The translations under genes and the position numbers were made by a program. Positions 34,537 to 43,384 of a stretch of 64,000 bases of DNA are shown one piece after another (positions within the stretch are counted from its first letter, which is position 1; every line of letters starts with the position of its first letter). Location of the stretch: the NCBI RefSeq assembly GCF_040546585.1, contig NZ_JBEPOC010000001.1, positions 620,001 through 684,000 of the forward strand. The letters are read 5' to 3'. The stretch comes from Marmoricola sp. OAE513. Its GTDB lineage: Bacteria; Actinomycetota; Actinomycetes; Propionibacteriales; Nocardioidaceae. The notes under the pieces are model-generated. The model searched no databases, was not told where the DNA came from, and saw only the letters and a program-made list of their open reading frames with translations.

Positions 34537-36668
34537 ACGAGTGCCCCTTCCACGTTCGACGGACCTGCCGCGACATCGATCGCCCGAGCGATCTGGACGG
34601 CACACACCTTGAACTCCGGCATCCCGGAGATCGGGTCGACCGCGTCGTTCGTCACGGCGTTCGCCATCCCGTCCCCGGGCCAGTGGAACGGCATGAAGAC
34701 GGTGTCGGGACGGATCGACGTCACGATCCGGGCCGCCGCGGTCGCCGTCCCGCGGACCGAGGCGACCGTGACCTCGTCACCCTCCTCGATCCCGTAGCGC
34801 GCCGCCAGGTTCGGGTGCAGCTCGACGAACGGGGCAGGCGCGGAGCGAGCGAGCGCGGCGACGCGGCGGGTCTGCGCCCCGGACTGGTACTGCGCGAGCA
34901 CCCGGCCCGTCACCAGGTAGACGGGAGCCTCGGGCCGCAGGTCGTCCTCGGGCGCCCCCGGAGTCACCGGGACCATCCGGGCCCGCCCGTCGACGTGGCC
35001 GAAACGCTCACCGAAGACGCGCGGCGTCCCCGTCGACCCGGCCGGCACCGGCCAGTGGTGGGCCGTGGTCTCCGCGTCGAGCACGGCGTGCGAGAGACCC
35101 GAGTAGTCCGCGGTCCCACCGGCACTCGCGCGGGCGAGCTCGTCGAAGACGACGGACGGCTCGGTGTCGAACGCGACCTCCGACCCCAGGGCCACGGCCA
35201 GGTCGGCCAGGATCTGCAGCTCGCTGCGCGCCGACCCCGGGGCGTCGAGCGCCTTGCGCCGGCGCAGCACACGGCCCTCCAGCGACGTCATGGTGCCCTC
35301 CTCCTCGGCCCACTGGGTGACCGGGAGGACGACGTCGGCGAGCAGGGCGGTTTCGCTCGGCACGAAGTCGCACACCACCAGCAGGTCGAGAGACTCCAGG
35401 CGACGACGTACGGCGAGCGCGTCGGGCGCGCTGACCACGACGTTGGAGCCGTGCACGAGCAAGCCGCGCACCTCGGTCCCCAGCTTGCCGAGCAGCTCGA
35501 CGGCCGCGACGCCCTTGCCCGGCAGCGTCGCCGGGTCGACTCCCCAGACCTCTGCCACGTGCTCGCGGGCTGCACCGTCCTCGATCGAGCGGTAGCCGGG
35601 GAGCTGGTCGGCCTTCTGCCCGTGCTCGCGACCGCCCTGCCCGTTGCCCTGGCCGGTCAGGCACCCGTACCCGCTGGCGGGACGCCCGGGCAGGCCGAGC
35701 GCGAGCGCGAGGTTGATCGCGGCGGTGACCGTGTCGGTGCCGTCGGTGTGCTGCTCCGCACCCCGGCCGGTGATGATCATCGCGCCACGACCGCCCCGCG
35801 ACGGCGACGCGGCAGCCAGGATCCGTACGGCGGTCCGCAACGTCTCCTCGGGCACCCCCGTCGTCGCCGCCACCCGTTCGGGCCACCAGAGCGCGACCGA
35901 GCGCCGGACCTCGTCCCAGCCGGAGGTCCGCGCGGCCAGGTAGTCCTCGTCGGCGACTCCCTCCGCGACGACCAGGTGCAGCAGGCCCAGCAGCAGTGCC
36001 TGGTCCGTTCCCGGCAGCGCCGCGAGGTGCAGGCCGGCACCGTCGCCGGTGAGGGCTGCCGTCGCCGAGCGGCGCGGGTCGACGACGAGCAGGCCACCGC
36101 GGTCGCGGACCCCGCGGAGGTGCTGGACCAGCGGGGGCATCGTGTCGGCCACGTTGCTGCCGAGAAGCAGGAGGGCGTCCGCGTCCGTGACGTCGGTCAG
36201 CGGGAACGGCAGGCCCCGGTCGATCCCGAAGGCGCGGTTGCCGGCCGCCGCGGCCGAGGACATGCAGAACCGGCCGTTGTAGTCGATGTGCCTGCTGCGC
36301 AGCACCGTGCGGGTGAACTTGCCCAGCTGGTAGGCCTTCTCGTTGGTCAGTCCACCCCCACCGAAGACCCCGATCGCGTCGCGCCCGTGCTCGGACTGCA
36401 GCGCGTCGATCCGGTCCGCGACGTACCGCAGCGCCGCCTGCCAGGTGACCGGCACCAGGACGCCGTCGGCGTTGCGCAGCAGCGGCTCGGTGATCCGGTC
36501 GGGCAGCGTGAGCACCTCTGCGCTCGTCCAGCCCTTCTGGCACAACCCGCCCTGGTTCGTCGCGAAGTCTCGCGGGGTGACGCTGACTCCCTCCGCGGAG
36601 GGAGTCAGCGTCATCGCGCACTGCAGCGCGCAGTAGGGGCAGTGCGTGTCGGTCACGGTCCGGGTCAC
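34533..36668 (-). CDS. nasC: Assimilatory nitrate reductase catalytic (molybdopterin) subunit
   Basis: This 711-residue molybdopterin oxidoreductase starts with the [4Fe-4S] motif CPYCALQC, plus CQKGWTSAEVL (residues ~10-50). The Mo-bisMGD domains include NGRFCMSSAAAAGNRAFGIDRGLPFPLTDV, LLLLGSNVADTMPPLV and the C-terminal molydopterin-binding barrel (YLVTGRVLAQYQSGAQTRRV). This matches Nas-type cytoplasmic nitrate reductases, which convert nitrate to nitrite. The GTG at 36668, with GAAGG upstream, lies 2 nt after the narK stop. No C-terminal Bfd-type domain is fused, consistent with a separate NasB. Confidence 0.92.
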   Translation of the reverse strand: MTRTVTDTHCPYCALQCAMTLTPSAEGVSVTPRDFATNQGGLCQKGWTSAEVLTLPDRITEPLLRNADGVLVPVTWQAALRYVADRIDALQSEHGRDAIGVFGGGGLTNEKAYQLGKFTRTVLRSRHIDYNGRFCMSSAAAAGNRAFGIDRGLPFPLTDVTDADALLLLGSNVADTMPPLVQHLRGVRDRGGLLVVDPRRSATAALTGDGAGLHLAALPGTDQALLLGLLHLVVAEGVADEDYLAARTSGWDEVRRSVALWWPERVAATTGVPEETLRTAVRILAAASPSRGGRGAMIITGRGAEQHTDGTDTVTAAINLALALGLPGRPASGYGCLTGQGNGQGGREHGQKADQLPGYRSIEDGAAREHVAEVWGVDPATLPGKGVAAVELLGKLGTEVRGLLVHGSNVVVSAPDALAVRRRLESLDLLVVCDFVPSETALLADVVLPVTQWAEEEGTMTSLEGRVLRRRKALDAPGSARSELQILADLAVALGSEVAFDTEPSVVFDELARASAGGTADYSGLSHAVLDAETTAHHWPVPAGSTGTPRVFGERFGHVDGRARMVPVTPGAPEDDLRPEAPVYLVTGRVLAQYQSGAQTRRVAALARSAPAPFVELHPNLAARYGIEEGDEVTVASVRGTATAAARIVTSIRPDTVFMPFHWPGDGMANAVTNDAVDPISGMPEFKVCAVQIARAIDVAAGPSNVEGALV

Positions 36669-36670
36669 GC

Positions 36671-38224
36671 TCAGACCTTCGCCTTGGCCATCTCCGAGGA
36701 CGGCTTGAGGTAGAACGCCCAGGTGACGGCGAGGCAGACCAGGTAGAAGCACGCGAACACCACGAACGCGCTCTTGGTCGCGGCCACCGGGTCGGTGACC
36801 CACGGCGAGTTGAACGTGATCGGGATCAGGAACCCGCCCAGCGCGCCGACAGCACCCACGATGCCGAGCACCGCCGAGGACTCCTTGGTGGCCTTCGCGT
36901 CCGCGTCGACCCGGGGCTGGCTGCCCTCGGGACCGGCCGACCTCGCGTAGGTCTTCCAGATGGCCGGGATCATCCGGTACGCCGACCCGTTGCCGATACC
37001 GGTCGCCGCGAAGATGAACAGGAACGCGACCAGGAAGAACGGGAAGATCGCCGAGTTGTGGTCGACCGCCTCGACCACCGCCGGCGGGAAGCCCGGGAAG
37101 CTGGACGGGTCCTTGGTCCAGGCCGCGATCTTGGCCGGGTCGGGCGCCGGGACGGTGTCGAGCCGGGTGAGGCTGACGTAGACGGCGATGGTGCCGAGGA
37201 TCATCGCGACGAACGCTCCGAAGGTGACCCGGGCGCCGCCGTACTTGTCGGCGAGCCAGCCACCGAACGGCCGCGCGATCGATCCGACCAGAGCTCCGAG
37301 GAACGCGTAGTAGGCGAAGTTGATCCCGATCGACTCGGTCGGGATCGGCGAGCGGAAGAAGTTGATCTTGATCAGCAGGGGCATCGCCGCGGAGTAGCCG
37401 ATGAAGGAGCCGAACGTGCCGATGTAGAGGAACGCCATGATCCAGGTGTGCTTGTACCGGACCACCGCGAGCTGCTCACGGGGGCGGGAGTAGGCCGCCG
37501 AGAGGTTGTTCATGAACTTGTAGGCGCACGCCGCCGCCAGCAGGGCGAGCGCGGCGTACAGGTAGCCGGCGCGCTCGAGGACCAGCCCGCTCTGACTCGC
37601 CTTGACCAACCCGAAGGCGCCCGCGCCACCGACGATGATCGGCAGGAAGAACTGGATCACCGCGACGCCGGCGTTGCCGCCCGCCGCGTTCAGACCCAGC
37701 GCCGCACCCTTCTTCGCGGTCGGGTAGAAGAAGTTGATGCTCGCCATCGAGGAGGCGAAGTTCCCACCGCCGACGCCGGCGGTCATCGAGATCAGCAGGA
37801 ACACCCAGAACGGGGTGTCGGGCCGCTGCACGAAGAAGGCGAAGAGCCCGGTCGGGATCACCAGCAGGAGCGCCGAGACGATCGTCCAGTTGCGGCCACC
37901 GAACCTGGGCACCGCGAAGGTGTACGGGAGCCGCAGCAGCGAGCCGACCAGGTTGGGCATCGCCACCAGCCAGAACAGCTGCTCCGGGGTGAACACGAAC
38001 CCGGCCTTGCTCAGCAACGCCGCGCTCACGCTCCACAGCAGCCAGACGGAGAAGCCGAGGTGCTCGGCGAAGATCGAGAAGAGCAGGTTGCGCTGGGCGA
38101 TCGGCTTGCCGGTCGTCTCCCAGAACTCCGGATCCTCCGGCTCCCAGTGGTCGATCCAGGACGTGCCCCGCGACGGCGCCGCAGGGGCGGTCGCGGCGGC
38201 GGCCGGCTTGTCGGTGACGGACAT
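36671..38224 (-). CDS. narK: Nitrate/nitrite transporter, MFS family
   Basis: This 517-residue polytopic protein has 12 membrane segments and a long soluble N-terminus ending WIDHWEPEDPEFWETTGKPIAQRNL, typical of actinobacterial NarK/NasA. The nitrate signatures GGGNFASSMASINFFYP and GLNAAGGNAGVAVIQFFLP are both present. It is the first gene of the assimilation operon (narK-nasC-nasB-nirB-nirD-nnaR) and imports nitrate and possibly exports nitrite. The ATG at 38224 has GAGGAG upstream. Confidence 0.94.
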   Translation of the reverse strand: MSVTDKPAAAATAPAAPSRGTSWIDHWEPEDPEFWETTGKPIAQRNLLFSIFAEHLGFSVWLLWSVSAALLSKAGFVFTPEQLFWLVAMPNLVGSLLRLPYTFAVPRFGGRNWTIVSALLLVIPTGLFAFFVQRPDTPFWVFLLISMTAGVGGGNFASSMASINFFYPTAKKGAALGLNAAGGNAGVAVIQFFLPIIVGGAGAFGLVKASQSGLVLERAGYLYAALALLAAACAYKFMNNLSAAYSRPREQLAVVRYKHTWIMAFLYIGTFGSFIGYSAAMPLLIKINFFRSPIPTESIGINFAYYAFLGALVGSIARPFGGWLADKYGGARVTFGAFVAMILGTIAVYVSLTRLDTVPAPDPAKIAAWTKDPSSFPGFPPAVVEAVDHNSAIFPFFLVAFLFIFAATGIGNGSAYRMIPAIWKTYARSAGPEGSQPRVDADAKATKESSAVLGIVGAVGALGGFLIPITFNSPWVTDPVAATKSAFVVFACFYLVCLAVTWAFYLKPSSEMAKAKV

Positions 38225-38309
38225 CGGTACTCCTCACGATCCCGGACCCGGAGGTGGATCCTGGAACCTGAGGTTCGCAGCGCGATGTTTCGGACCGAGG
38301 TCGCGATCG

Positions 38310-38332
38310 GTGTCTCGGATGTAAACCGTTTC
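38310..38332 (-). promoter_or_regulatory. Weak GlnR-like sites upstream of narK
   Basis: On the minus strand the order is GAAAC, then TTTAC, six bases, GACAC. This is a degenerate match to the gTnAC-n6-GaAAc GlnR pattern, about 90-110 nt before the narK ATG. Nitrogen control is expected for such an operon, but the match is imperfect and position-only evidence. Confidence 0.25.
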
Positions 38333-38366
38333 TCGCAGCACCCTCCGGGGCGGTGTGAGAACTACG

Positions 38367-38404
38367 GACGCCTCACACGGGCCTTCCCGTCACGGTGAGG
38401 CGTC
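38367..38404 (-). terminator. Strong nested hairpin between the thioredoxin-like gene and narK
   Basis: A perfect 10-bp outer stem (GACGCCTCAC / GTGAGGCGTC) encloses a 5-bp inner stem (ACGGG / CCCGT). It begins 17 nt after the thioredoxin-like gene stop, so it probably terminates that transcript. A flanking GTGTGAG (38353-38359) could pair alternatively with CTCACAC inside the hairpin, an arrangement that would also allow attenuation. Confidence 0.55.
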
Positions 38405-38420
38405 GGTAACACAGCCAGGC

Positions 38421-39350
38421 TCAGAACAGCGCGGAGGCCAGGTCGCGACGCGCCTTGATCACCCGCGGGTCGTCCCCGCCGACCGCACCGAAGAGACCGA
38501 TCAGGTGCGTGCGCGCCTTGTCCCGGTCCGCGTCGGAGGTGCGCGCCACCAGGTTGATCAGGCGGACGAACGCGTCGTCCACGTGCCCGCCGAGCAGGTC
38601 GAGATCGGCGACCATCGTCTGCGCGTCCACGTCATCAGGGTTCTGCGCCGCAGCGGCCCGGGCGGCGTTCAGGTCGGCACCCTCCGTCCGCAGCAGCAGC
38701 TGGGCCATCGCCAGGCCGGCGGCGGCCTCGGCGTCGGCCGGGTTGGACGCGAGCAGCTTCTGGTACTCCGCGACCGCACCGGCGGCGTCGCCGCGCTCGA
38801 GCGCGTCCTGGGCCGGTGCGTACCGCGGGTCCAGCGTCTCCTCGCCGGTCTCGGCGTCCACCTCGCCGGAACGCGGCTGGTGCCGTCCGGCGAAACCGCT
38901 CGCCGTCAGCTGCTGGAGCACCTGGGTGATCGCGGTGCGCAGGTCCTCGACCGGGACGGCCCGGTCCACCAGCGGCACCGGGCGGCCCTGCGCGACCAGG
39001 ACGACCAGCGGAACCGAGGGCACCTGCATCGCCTGGGCGATCTGCGGGGTGGCGTCGACGTCGATGCGCCCGAGCAGGAACCGCCCGTCGAACTCGTTGG
39101 AGAGCGCTTGGAGGTCATCGGCGAGCTGGACGCTCTCTGGGGAACGCGACGCCGCGTAGAACGCCAGGATGACCGGAGCGCTCATCGAGCTCTCCAGGAC
39201 GGTCTGGAAGTTGGCCTCGTCGATCGCGAGCGTGTACGCCCCGCTGACGCCTGCTGAACCGGCCGGTGCACCCGGCGCGCCGGTCGGTGCCGAGGCGCCG
39301 AGGCCTGCGAGGTCGAAAGCACCGGGACGGGAGAACGGCTGCTGAGTCAT
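38421..39350 (-). CDS. Thioredoxin-fold/TPR co-chaperone, CnoX (YbbN)-like
   Basis: This 309-residue protein has a disordered Ala/Gly/Pro-rich N-terminus, a thioredoxin-like domain (residues ~38-140, PVILAFYAASRSPESVQLADDLQAL) and C-terminal TPR-like repeats (PADAEAAAGLAMAQLLL and NPDDVDAQTMVADLDLLGG). The active-site CxxC is replaced by S-x-S-P, so it cannot act as a disulfide reductase. This is the pattern of the holdase YbbN/CnoX family. It is divergent from the histidine kinase gene at 39467. Confidence 0.85.
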   Translation of the reverse strand: MTQQPFSRPGAFDLAGLGASAPTGAPGAPAGSAGVSGAYTLAIDEANFQTVLESSMSAPVILAFYAASRSPESVQLADDLQALSNEFDGRFLLGRIDVDATPQIAQAMQVPSVPLVVLVAQGRPVPLVDRAVPVEDLRTAITQVLQQLTASGFAGRHQPRSGEVDAETGEETLDPRYAPAQDALERGDAAGAVAEYQKLLASNPADAEAAAGLAMAQLLLRTEGADLNAARAAAAQNPDDVDAQTMVADLDLLGGHVDDAFVRLINLVARTSDADRDKARTHLIGLFGAVGGDDPRVIKARRDLASALF

Positions 39351-39466
39351 ACCCCTATTGTGCCGAACGGGCCATGTCGGCAGGGCGCGGGCCCGCCTGA
39401 GGAAAAACCGGTGGTTGAATCGCGAACTTTGCTCAGGTCCCCTCCCCGGCAGCCGATGAGAGTGAC

Positions 39467-41596
39467 ATGGCGGGGGCCAACGAGGGTGCGACGACGCCGA
39501 CGGAGCGACGTCGGCGCCACGGGAGCGCCCGTGACCTGGGGTTCCGGTTGGCGTTCTGGAGCATCTCGTTCCTGGTCGCCGGGTACATCGGACGCGCGAC
39601 CGTCATCGACGGACGCGGCCTGAGCCTGATCTGGCCCGCGATCGGCATCGCCGCGATGTGGCTCGGCACCGCCGAGCGCCGTACGCTGCCGGTCGACCTG
39701 GTCGTCCTCTCGGCCTGCATGATGCTGGTGAACCTGACCACCGGCGCCCCGCTCGTACCGGCAGCGCTCTTCCTGCTCACGAACCTGCTCCAGGTCGCCG
39801 TGTTCGTGGCCCTGGTCCGGCGCTGGATCCCGGACCTGTGGGGCTTCGGCGGCACAGGCCAGCTGCACCGGATCGTCGACCTCGCGAGGATCGCCGTCGC
39901 CGCCGCGATCTCGGGTGCGGCCAGCACGGCGTTCGCCATCCCTGCCATCAGTGTCGCGCTCGGTGCTCCCCATCCCGTTTCCGTCGCCGTCTGGTGGGGG
40001 CGCAACACGGTGGCGCTGGTCGTGATCTCGACGCTGATGATGCTGACCTGCCAGCCACTCGTCGCCAGCGGCAGCATCCGAGCAGCCGCCGAGGCGGTGC
40101 GCGAGGCGCTGTCCCCGCAGTCACCGGGCCGGCTCGCCGAGGTGTGCGGGCTGATCGGAGCCTCGGTGGCACTCTCGCTGCTGATCTTCGCCGACCGGAC
40201 CGCCGAGCCGCTCGCGTTCCTGCTCCTGGTGACGTCGGTCTGGGCCGGGCTGCGGTTCGCCTCGCTGGCGGTGACCGTGCACGGCGTCGCCATGGGCGCG
40301 GTCGGGATGTTCTTCACGCTCGCCGACCGGGGCCCGTTCGCCGCCATCGACGATCTGCACTACCGCGCCCTGGTCGCCCAGGGCTTCGTGCTGATGACCG
40401 TCCTGACCGGCCTCGCGCTCGCGTTCAGCCGCGCGGAGCGTGACGCCGCCGCCCGCGAGCTGGTTCGTGCCCGGCGGGCGGCCGACGAGCGTGCCCAGCT
40501 GTTGAACGCGGTGCTCGAGTCGCTCAAGGAGGGCGTCGTCGTCGTGGAGAGCGACGGGCACGTGCTGGTGCACAACTCCGCGAGCCGCGACCTGGCCGGG
40601 CTCGTCGGTAGCGCGTCCGAGCAGGTGCGCCCGGCTTCGGAGTACGGGCTGTTCCACCCCAACGGACTGCCCCTGCGCGAGGACGAGATGGCGAACGCAC
40701 GCGCTCTGGCCGGCGAGGTGGTCGAGCCCTTCGACCTGCACGTGCGGACCCCGTCCGTGCCGCAGGGAAGGATCCTCGAGGTCAGTGGCCGGCCGCTGCT
40801 CTCCGAGCCGGGCGCACCGCGCCGCGCGATGGTGAACCTGCGTGACGTCACCGTGGACCGTCAGCACCGCGACGCGCTCTCCTCGTTCGCCGGCGTCGTG
40901 GCCCACGACCTGGTCAACCCGCTGTCCATCGTGGACGGATGGACCGAAGCCCTGGCCGACGAGTTCCGGACCGGCTCGGTGTCCCCTGCCGTGGGGGCGC
41001 TGATGGTGGAGCGGATCCAGGACTCGACCCGGCACATGCGCGAGTTCATCGCCGACCTGATGTCGTACACGATCGCCCGCGACCAGTCCCTGCGCTCCGG
41101 GCCGGTGGACCTCACCGCGACGGTGCGCTCGCTGGCCGACCTGCGCACCTCCTCTCCCGCAGCGCCGGTGATCGCGGTGGCCGACGGACTGCAGGTCTGG
41201 GCCGACGCCGGTCTGGTGCGCCAGCTGCTCGACAACCTGATCGGCAACGCGGTCAAGTACGTCGCCCCGGGCGTCCGCCCCGTCGTCGAGGTGAGCGGTC
41301 AGACCGTCGGCGACTGGCTCGAGGTGCGCGTCGCCGACAACGGCATCGGCATCCCCGAGGCGCAGCGCGAAGCCGTCTTCGAGACCTTCCACCGAGCGCA
41401 CGGCGAGGGCTACCACGGCACGGGGCTGGGTCTGGCGATCTGCCGGCGGATCGTGGACCGGCACGGCGGCAGCATCCACGTCGCCCCGGGAGCGCGTGGC
41501 ACCGGGACGACGATCGTCTTCCGGCTGCCCCTGGTCGCCGCGGTCGAGGAGCAGCCGTTCGTGGGGAGCCAGGCGGCTCCGCCCGCCGACAGCTAG
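39467..41596 (+). CDS. MASE1-type membrane sensor histidine kinase (orphan)
   Basis: In this 709-residue protein, residues ~25-320 form a MASE1-like integral membrane sensor (GYIGRATVIDGRGLSLIWPAIGIAAMWLG). A coiled linker and PAS-like domain follow (LNAVLESLKEGVVVVESDGHVLVHN). The HisKA domain carries His480 (GVVAHDLVNPLSIVDG), and the HATPase domain has the N box LLDNLIGNAVKYV and G boxes VADNGIGIPEAQ and GTGLGLAICRRIV. No response regulator is adjacent, so its partner lies elsewhere. Its 3' end overlaps the convergent mutase gene by 4 nt. The signal sensed is unknown. Confidence 0.88.
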   Translation: MAGANEGATTPTERRRRHGSARDLGFRLAFWSISFLVAGYIGRATVIDGRGLSLIWPAIGIAAMWLGTAERRTLPVDLVVLSACMMLVNLTTGAPLVPAALFLLTNLLQVAVFVALVRRWIPDLWGFGGTGQLHRIVDLARIAVAAAISGAASTAFAIPAISVALGAPHPVSVAVWWGRNTVALVVISTLMMLTCQPLVASGSIRAAAEAVREALSPQSPGRLAEVCGLIGASVALSLLIFADRTAEPLAFLLLVTSVWAGLRFASLAVTVHGVAMGAVGMFFTLADRGPFAAIDDLHYRALVAQGFVLMTVLTGLALAFSRAERDAAARELVRARRAADERAQLLNAVLESLKEGVVVVESDGHVLVHNSASRDLAGLVGSASEQVRPASEYGLFHPNGLPLREDEMANARALAGEVVEPFDLHVRTPSVPQGRILEVSGRPLLSEPGAPRRAMVNLRDVTVDRQHRDALSSFAGVVAHDLVNPLSIVDGWTEALADEFRTGSVSPAVGALMVERIQDSTRHMREFIADLMSYTIARDQSLRSGPVDLTATVRSLADLRTSSPAAPVIAVADGLQVWADAGLVRQLLDNLIGNAVKYVAPGVRPVVEVSGQTVGDWLEVRVADNGIGIPEAQREAVFETFHRAHGEGYHGTGLGLAICRRIVDRHGGSIHVAPGARGTGTTIVFRLPLVAAVEEQPFVGSQAAPPADS

Positions 41597-43287
41597 AAGC
41601 GGGCCGGCTCCCGGTACTCGCCCCACTCAGCGCGCAGCGCATCGCAGATCTCGCTGAGCGAGGCCTCGACGCGGCAGGCCTGCAGCATCGCCGGGATCAT
41701 GTTCTCCCCGGTGCGCCCGACGGCGACCATCTCGGCGATGGCCGCGTCGACGACCGCCTGGTCGCGACCTGCCTTGCGGGCGCCCAGCTCGCGCACCTGC
41801 TCGACCTCGACCTCGTGGGAGACCCGGAGGATCTCGAGGTCGTGGGTGACCGAGTCGAGGTGCACGTTGACCCCGACGACCTTCTTGTCGCCCTTCTCCA
41901 GTGCCTTCTGGTACTGGAACGCCGCCTCGGCGATCTCGGAGGAGAACCACCCGTCCTCGATGCCGCGGAGCAGGCCCTTGGTGATCGGGTTCTCCCCCGC
42001 CGCGGTCGCCGCAGCCAGCCCGGCGTGGTCGGCCGCAGTCAGGTTCGAGCCGCCGAGCGACAGGATCTTGGTGAAGATCGCGTTCGCCTCGGCCTCGATC
42101 TTGTCGGTGAGCGCCTCGACGTACCAGGAGCCGCCGAGCGGGTCGGCGACATTGATGACCCCGGTCTCCTCCATGATCACCTGCTGGGTGCGCAGGGCGA
42201 TCTCGGCGGCCTGCTCGGACGGGAGCGCCAGGGTCTCGTCGAGGGCGTTGGTGTGCAGCGAGTTGGTGCCGCCGAGGACGCCGGCAAGGGCCTCCACGGC
42301 GGTGCGGACCACGTTGTTGTACGGCTGCTGCGCGGTCAGCGAGACGCCCGCCGTCTGGGTGTGGAAGCGCATCCACTGCGCCTTGTCGGTCTTGGCGCCG
42401 TACACGTCGCGCATCCAGGTCGCCCAGATCCGACGGGCCGCGCGGAACTTGGCGATCTCCTCGAAGAAGTCGAGGTGGGAGTCGAAGAAGAAGCTCAGAC
42501 CCGGACCGAACACGTCGACGTCGAGGCCGCGGGACAGACCGAGCTCGACGTACCCGAAACCGTCGGCGAGGGTGAACGCGAGCTCCTGCGCGGCCGTCGA
42601 GCCGGCCTCGCGGATGTGGTACCCGGAGACCGAGAGCGGCTTGTACGCAGGGATGTTCTCCGCGCAGTACTCCATCAGGTCGCCGATCAGGCGCAGGTGC
42701 GGCTCGGGGCCGAAGATCCACTCCTTCTGGGCGATGTACTCCTTGAAGATGTCGGTCTGCAGCGTGCCGTTGAGCTTACCGGTGTCGACACCCGCGCGCT
42801 CCGCGGCGACGAGCATCATGCAGAAGATCGGGACGGCCGGCCCGCTGATCGTCATCGAGGTGGTGACGTCGCCGAGGTTGATCCCGTCGAAGAGGACGTC
42901 CATGTCCGCGGCCGAGTCGATGGCCACGCCGCAATGCCCGACCTCGCCGAGCGAGCGCGGGTCGTCGGAGTCGCGGCCCATCAGGGTCGGCATGTCGAAC
43001 GCGACGGAGAGGCCGCCGCCGCCGCGGCCGAGGATCATCTTGTAGCGCTCGTTGGTCTGCTTGGCGTTGCCGAAGCCGGCGAACTGCCGAATGGTCCAGG
43101 TGCGTCCGCGCTGCCCCGCCGCGTACAGACCACGGGTGAACGGGAACTCACCGGGCCACTCGGAGTCCTCGGTGCCGTACGCCGCCTCGACCTCCATGCC
43201 GGAGAGCGTGGTGAAGTCGGCCTCGCGCAGCCGGGACGCGGCGTACCGGTCCTGCCAGCGCTGCCGTGCGGACTTCTCGGTGCTCAC
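41593..43287 (-). CDS. AdoCbl-dependent acyl-CoA mutase large subunit (isobutyryl-CoA-mutase-like)
   Basis: This 564-residue catalytic subunit matches the length of IcmA/HcmA and lacks the C-terminal B12-binding domain of full-length methylmalonyl-CoA mutase. Family blocks are GRTWTIRQFAGFGNAKQTNERYK, LSVAFDMPTLMGRDSDDP and GTLQTDIFKEYIAQKEWIF. Gln187 of the last block stands where methylmalonyl-CoA mutase has Arg207, which holds the substrate carboxylate; isobutyryl- and hydroxyisobutyryl-CoA mutases have Gln. So a monocarboxylic acyl-CoA substrate is likely. No small cobalamin subunit lies in the window; a MeaB chaperone does (47247). I choose the GTG at 43287 (GGAGG at 5 nt). An ATG at 43299 sits 6 nt after TACTAT and could be a leaderless start. 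Confidence 0.85.
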   Translation of the reverse strand: MSTEKSARQRWQDRYAASRLREADFTTLSGMEVEAAYGTEDSEWPGEFPFTRGLYAAGQRGRTWTIRQFAGFGNAKQTNERYKMILGRGGGGLSVAFDMPTLMGRDSDDPRSLGEVGHCGVAIDSAADMDVLFDGINLGDVTTSMTISGPAVPIFCMMLVAAERAGVDTGKLNGTLQTDIFKEYIAQKEWIFGPEPHLRLIGDLMEYCAENIPAYKPLSVSGYHIREAGSTAAQELAFTLADGFGYVELGLSRGLDVDVFGPGLSFFFDSHLDFFEEIAKFRAARRIWATWMRDVYGAKTDKAQWMRFHTQTAGVSLTAQQPYNNVVRTAVEALAGVLGGTNSLHTNALDETLALPSEQAAEIALRTQQVIMEETGVINVADPLGGSWYVEALTDKIEAEANAIFTKILSLGGSNLTAADHAGLAAATAAGENPITKGLLRGIEDGWFSSEIAEAAFQYQKALEKGDKKVVGVNVHLDSVTHDLEILRVSHEVEVEQVRELGARKAGRDQAVVDAAIAEMVAVGRTGENMIPAMLQACRVEASLSEICDALRAEWGEYREPARF

Positions 43288-43384
43288 AGAATCCTCCATG
43301 CCAAGATAGTAGGACACCCGACTAGTTTCGGGAAGCCGGCTGTCGGCAGCGTAGGGCCCAGTCCTTCACCGGGTCGGCGATTCG

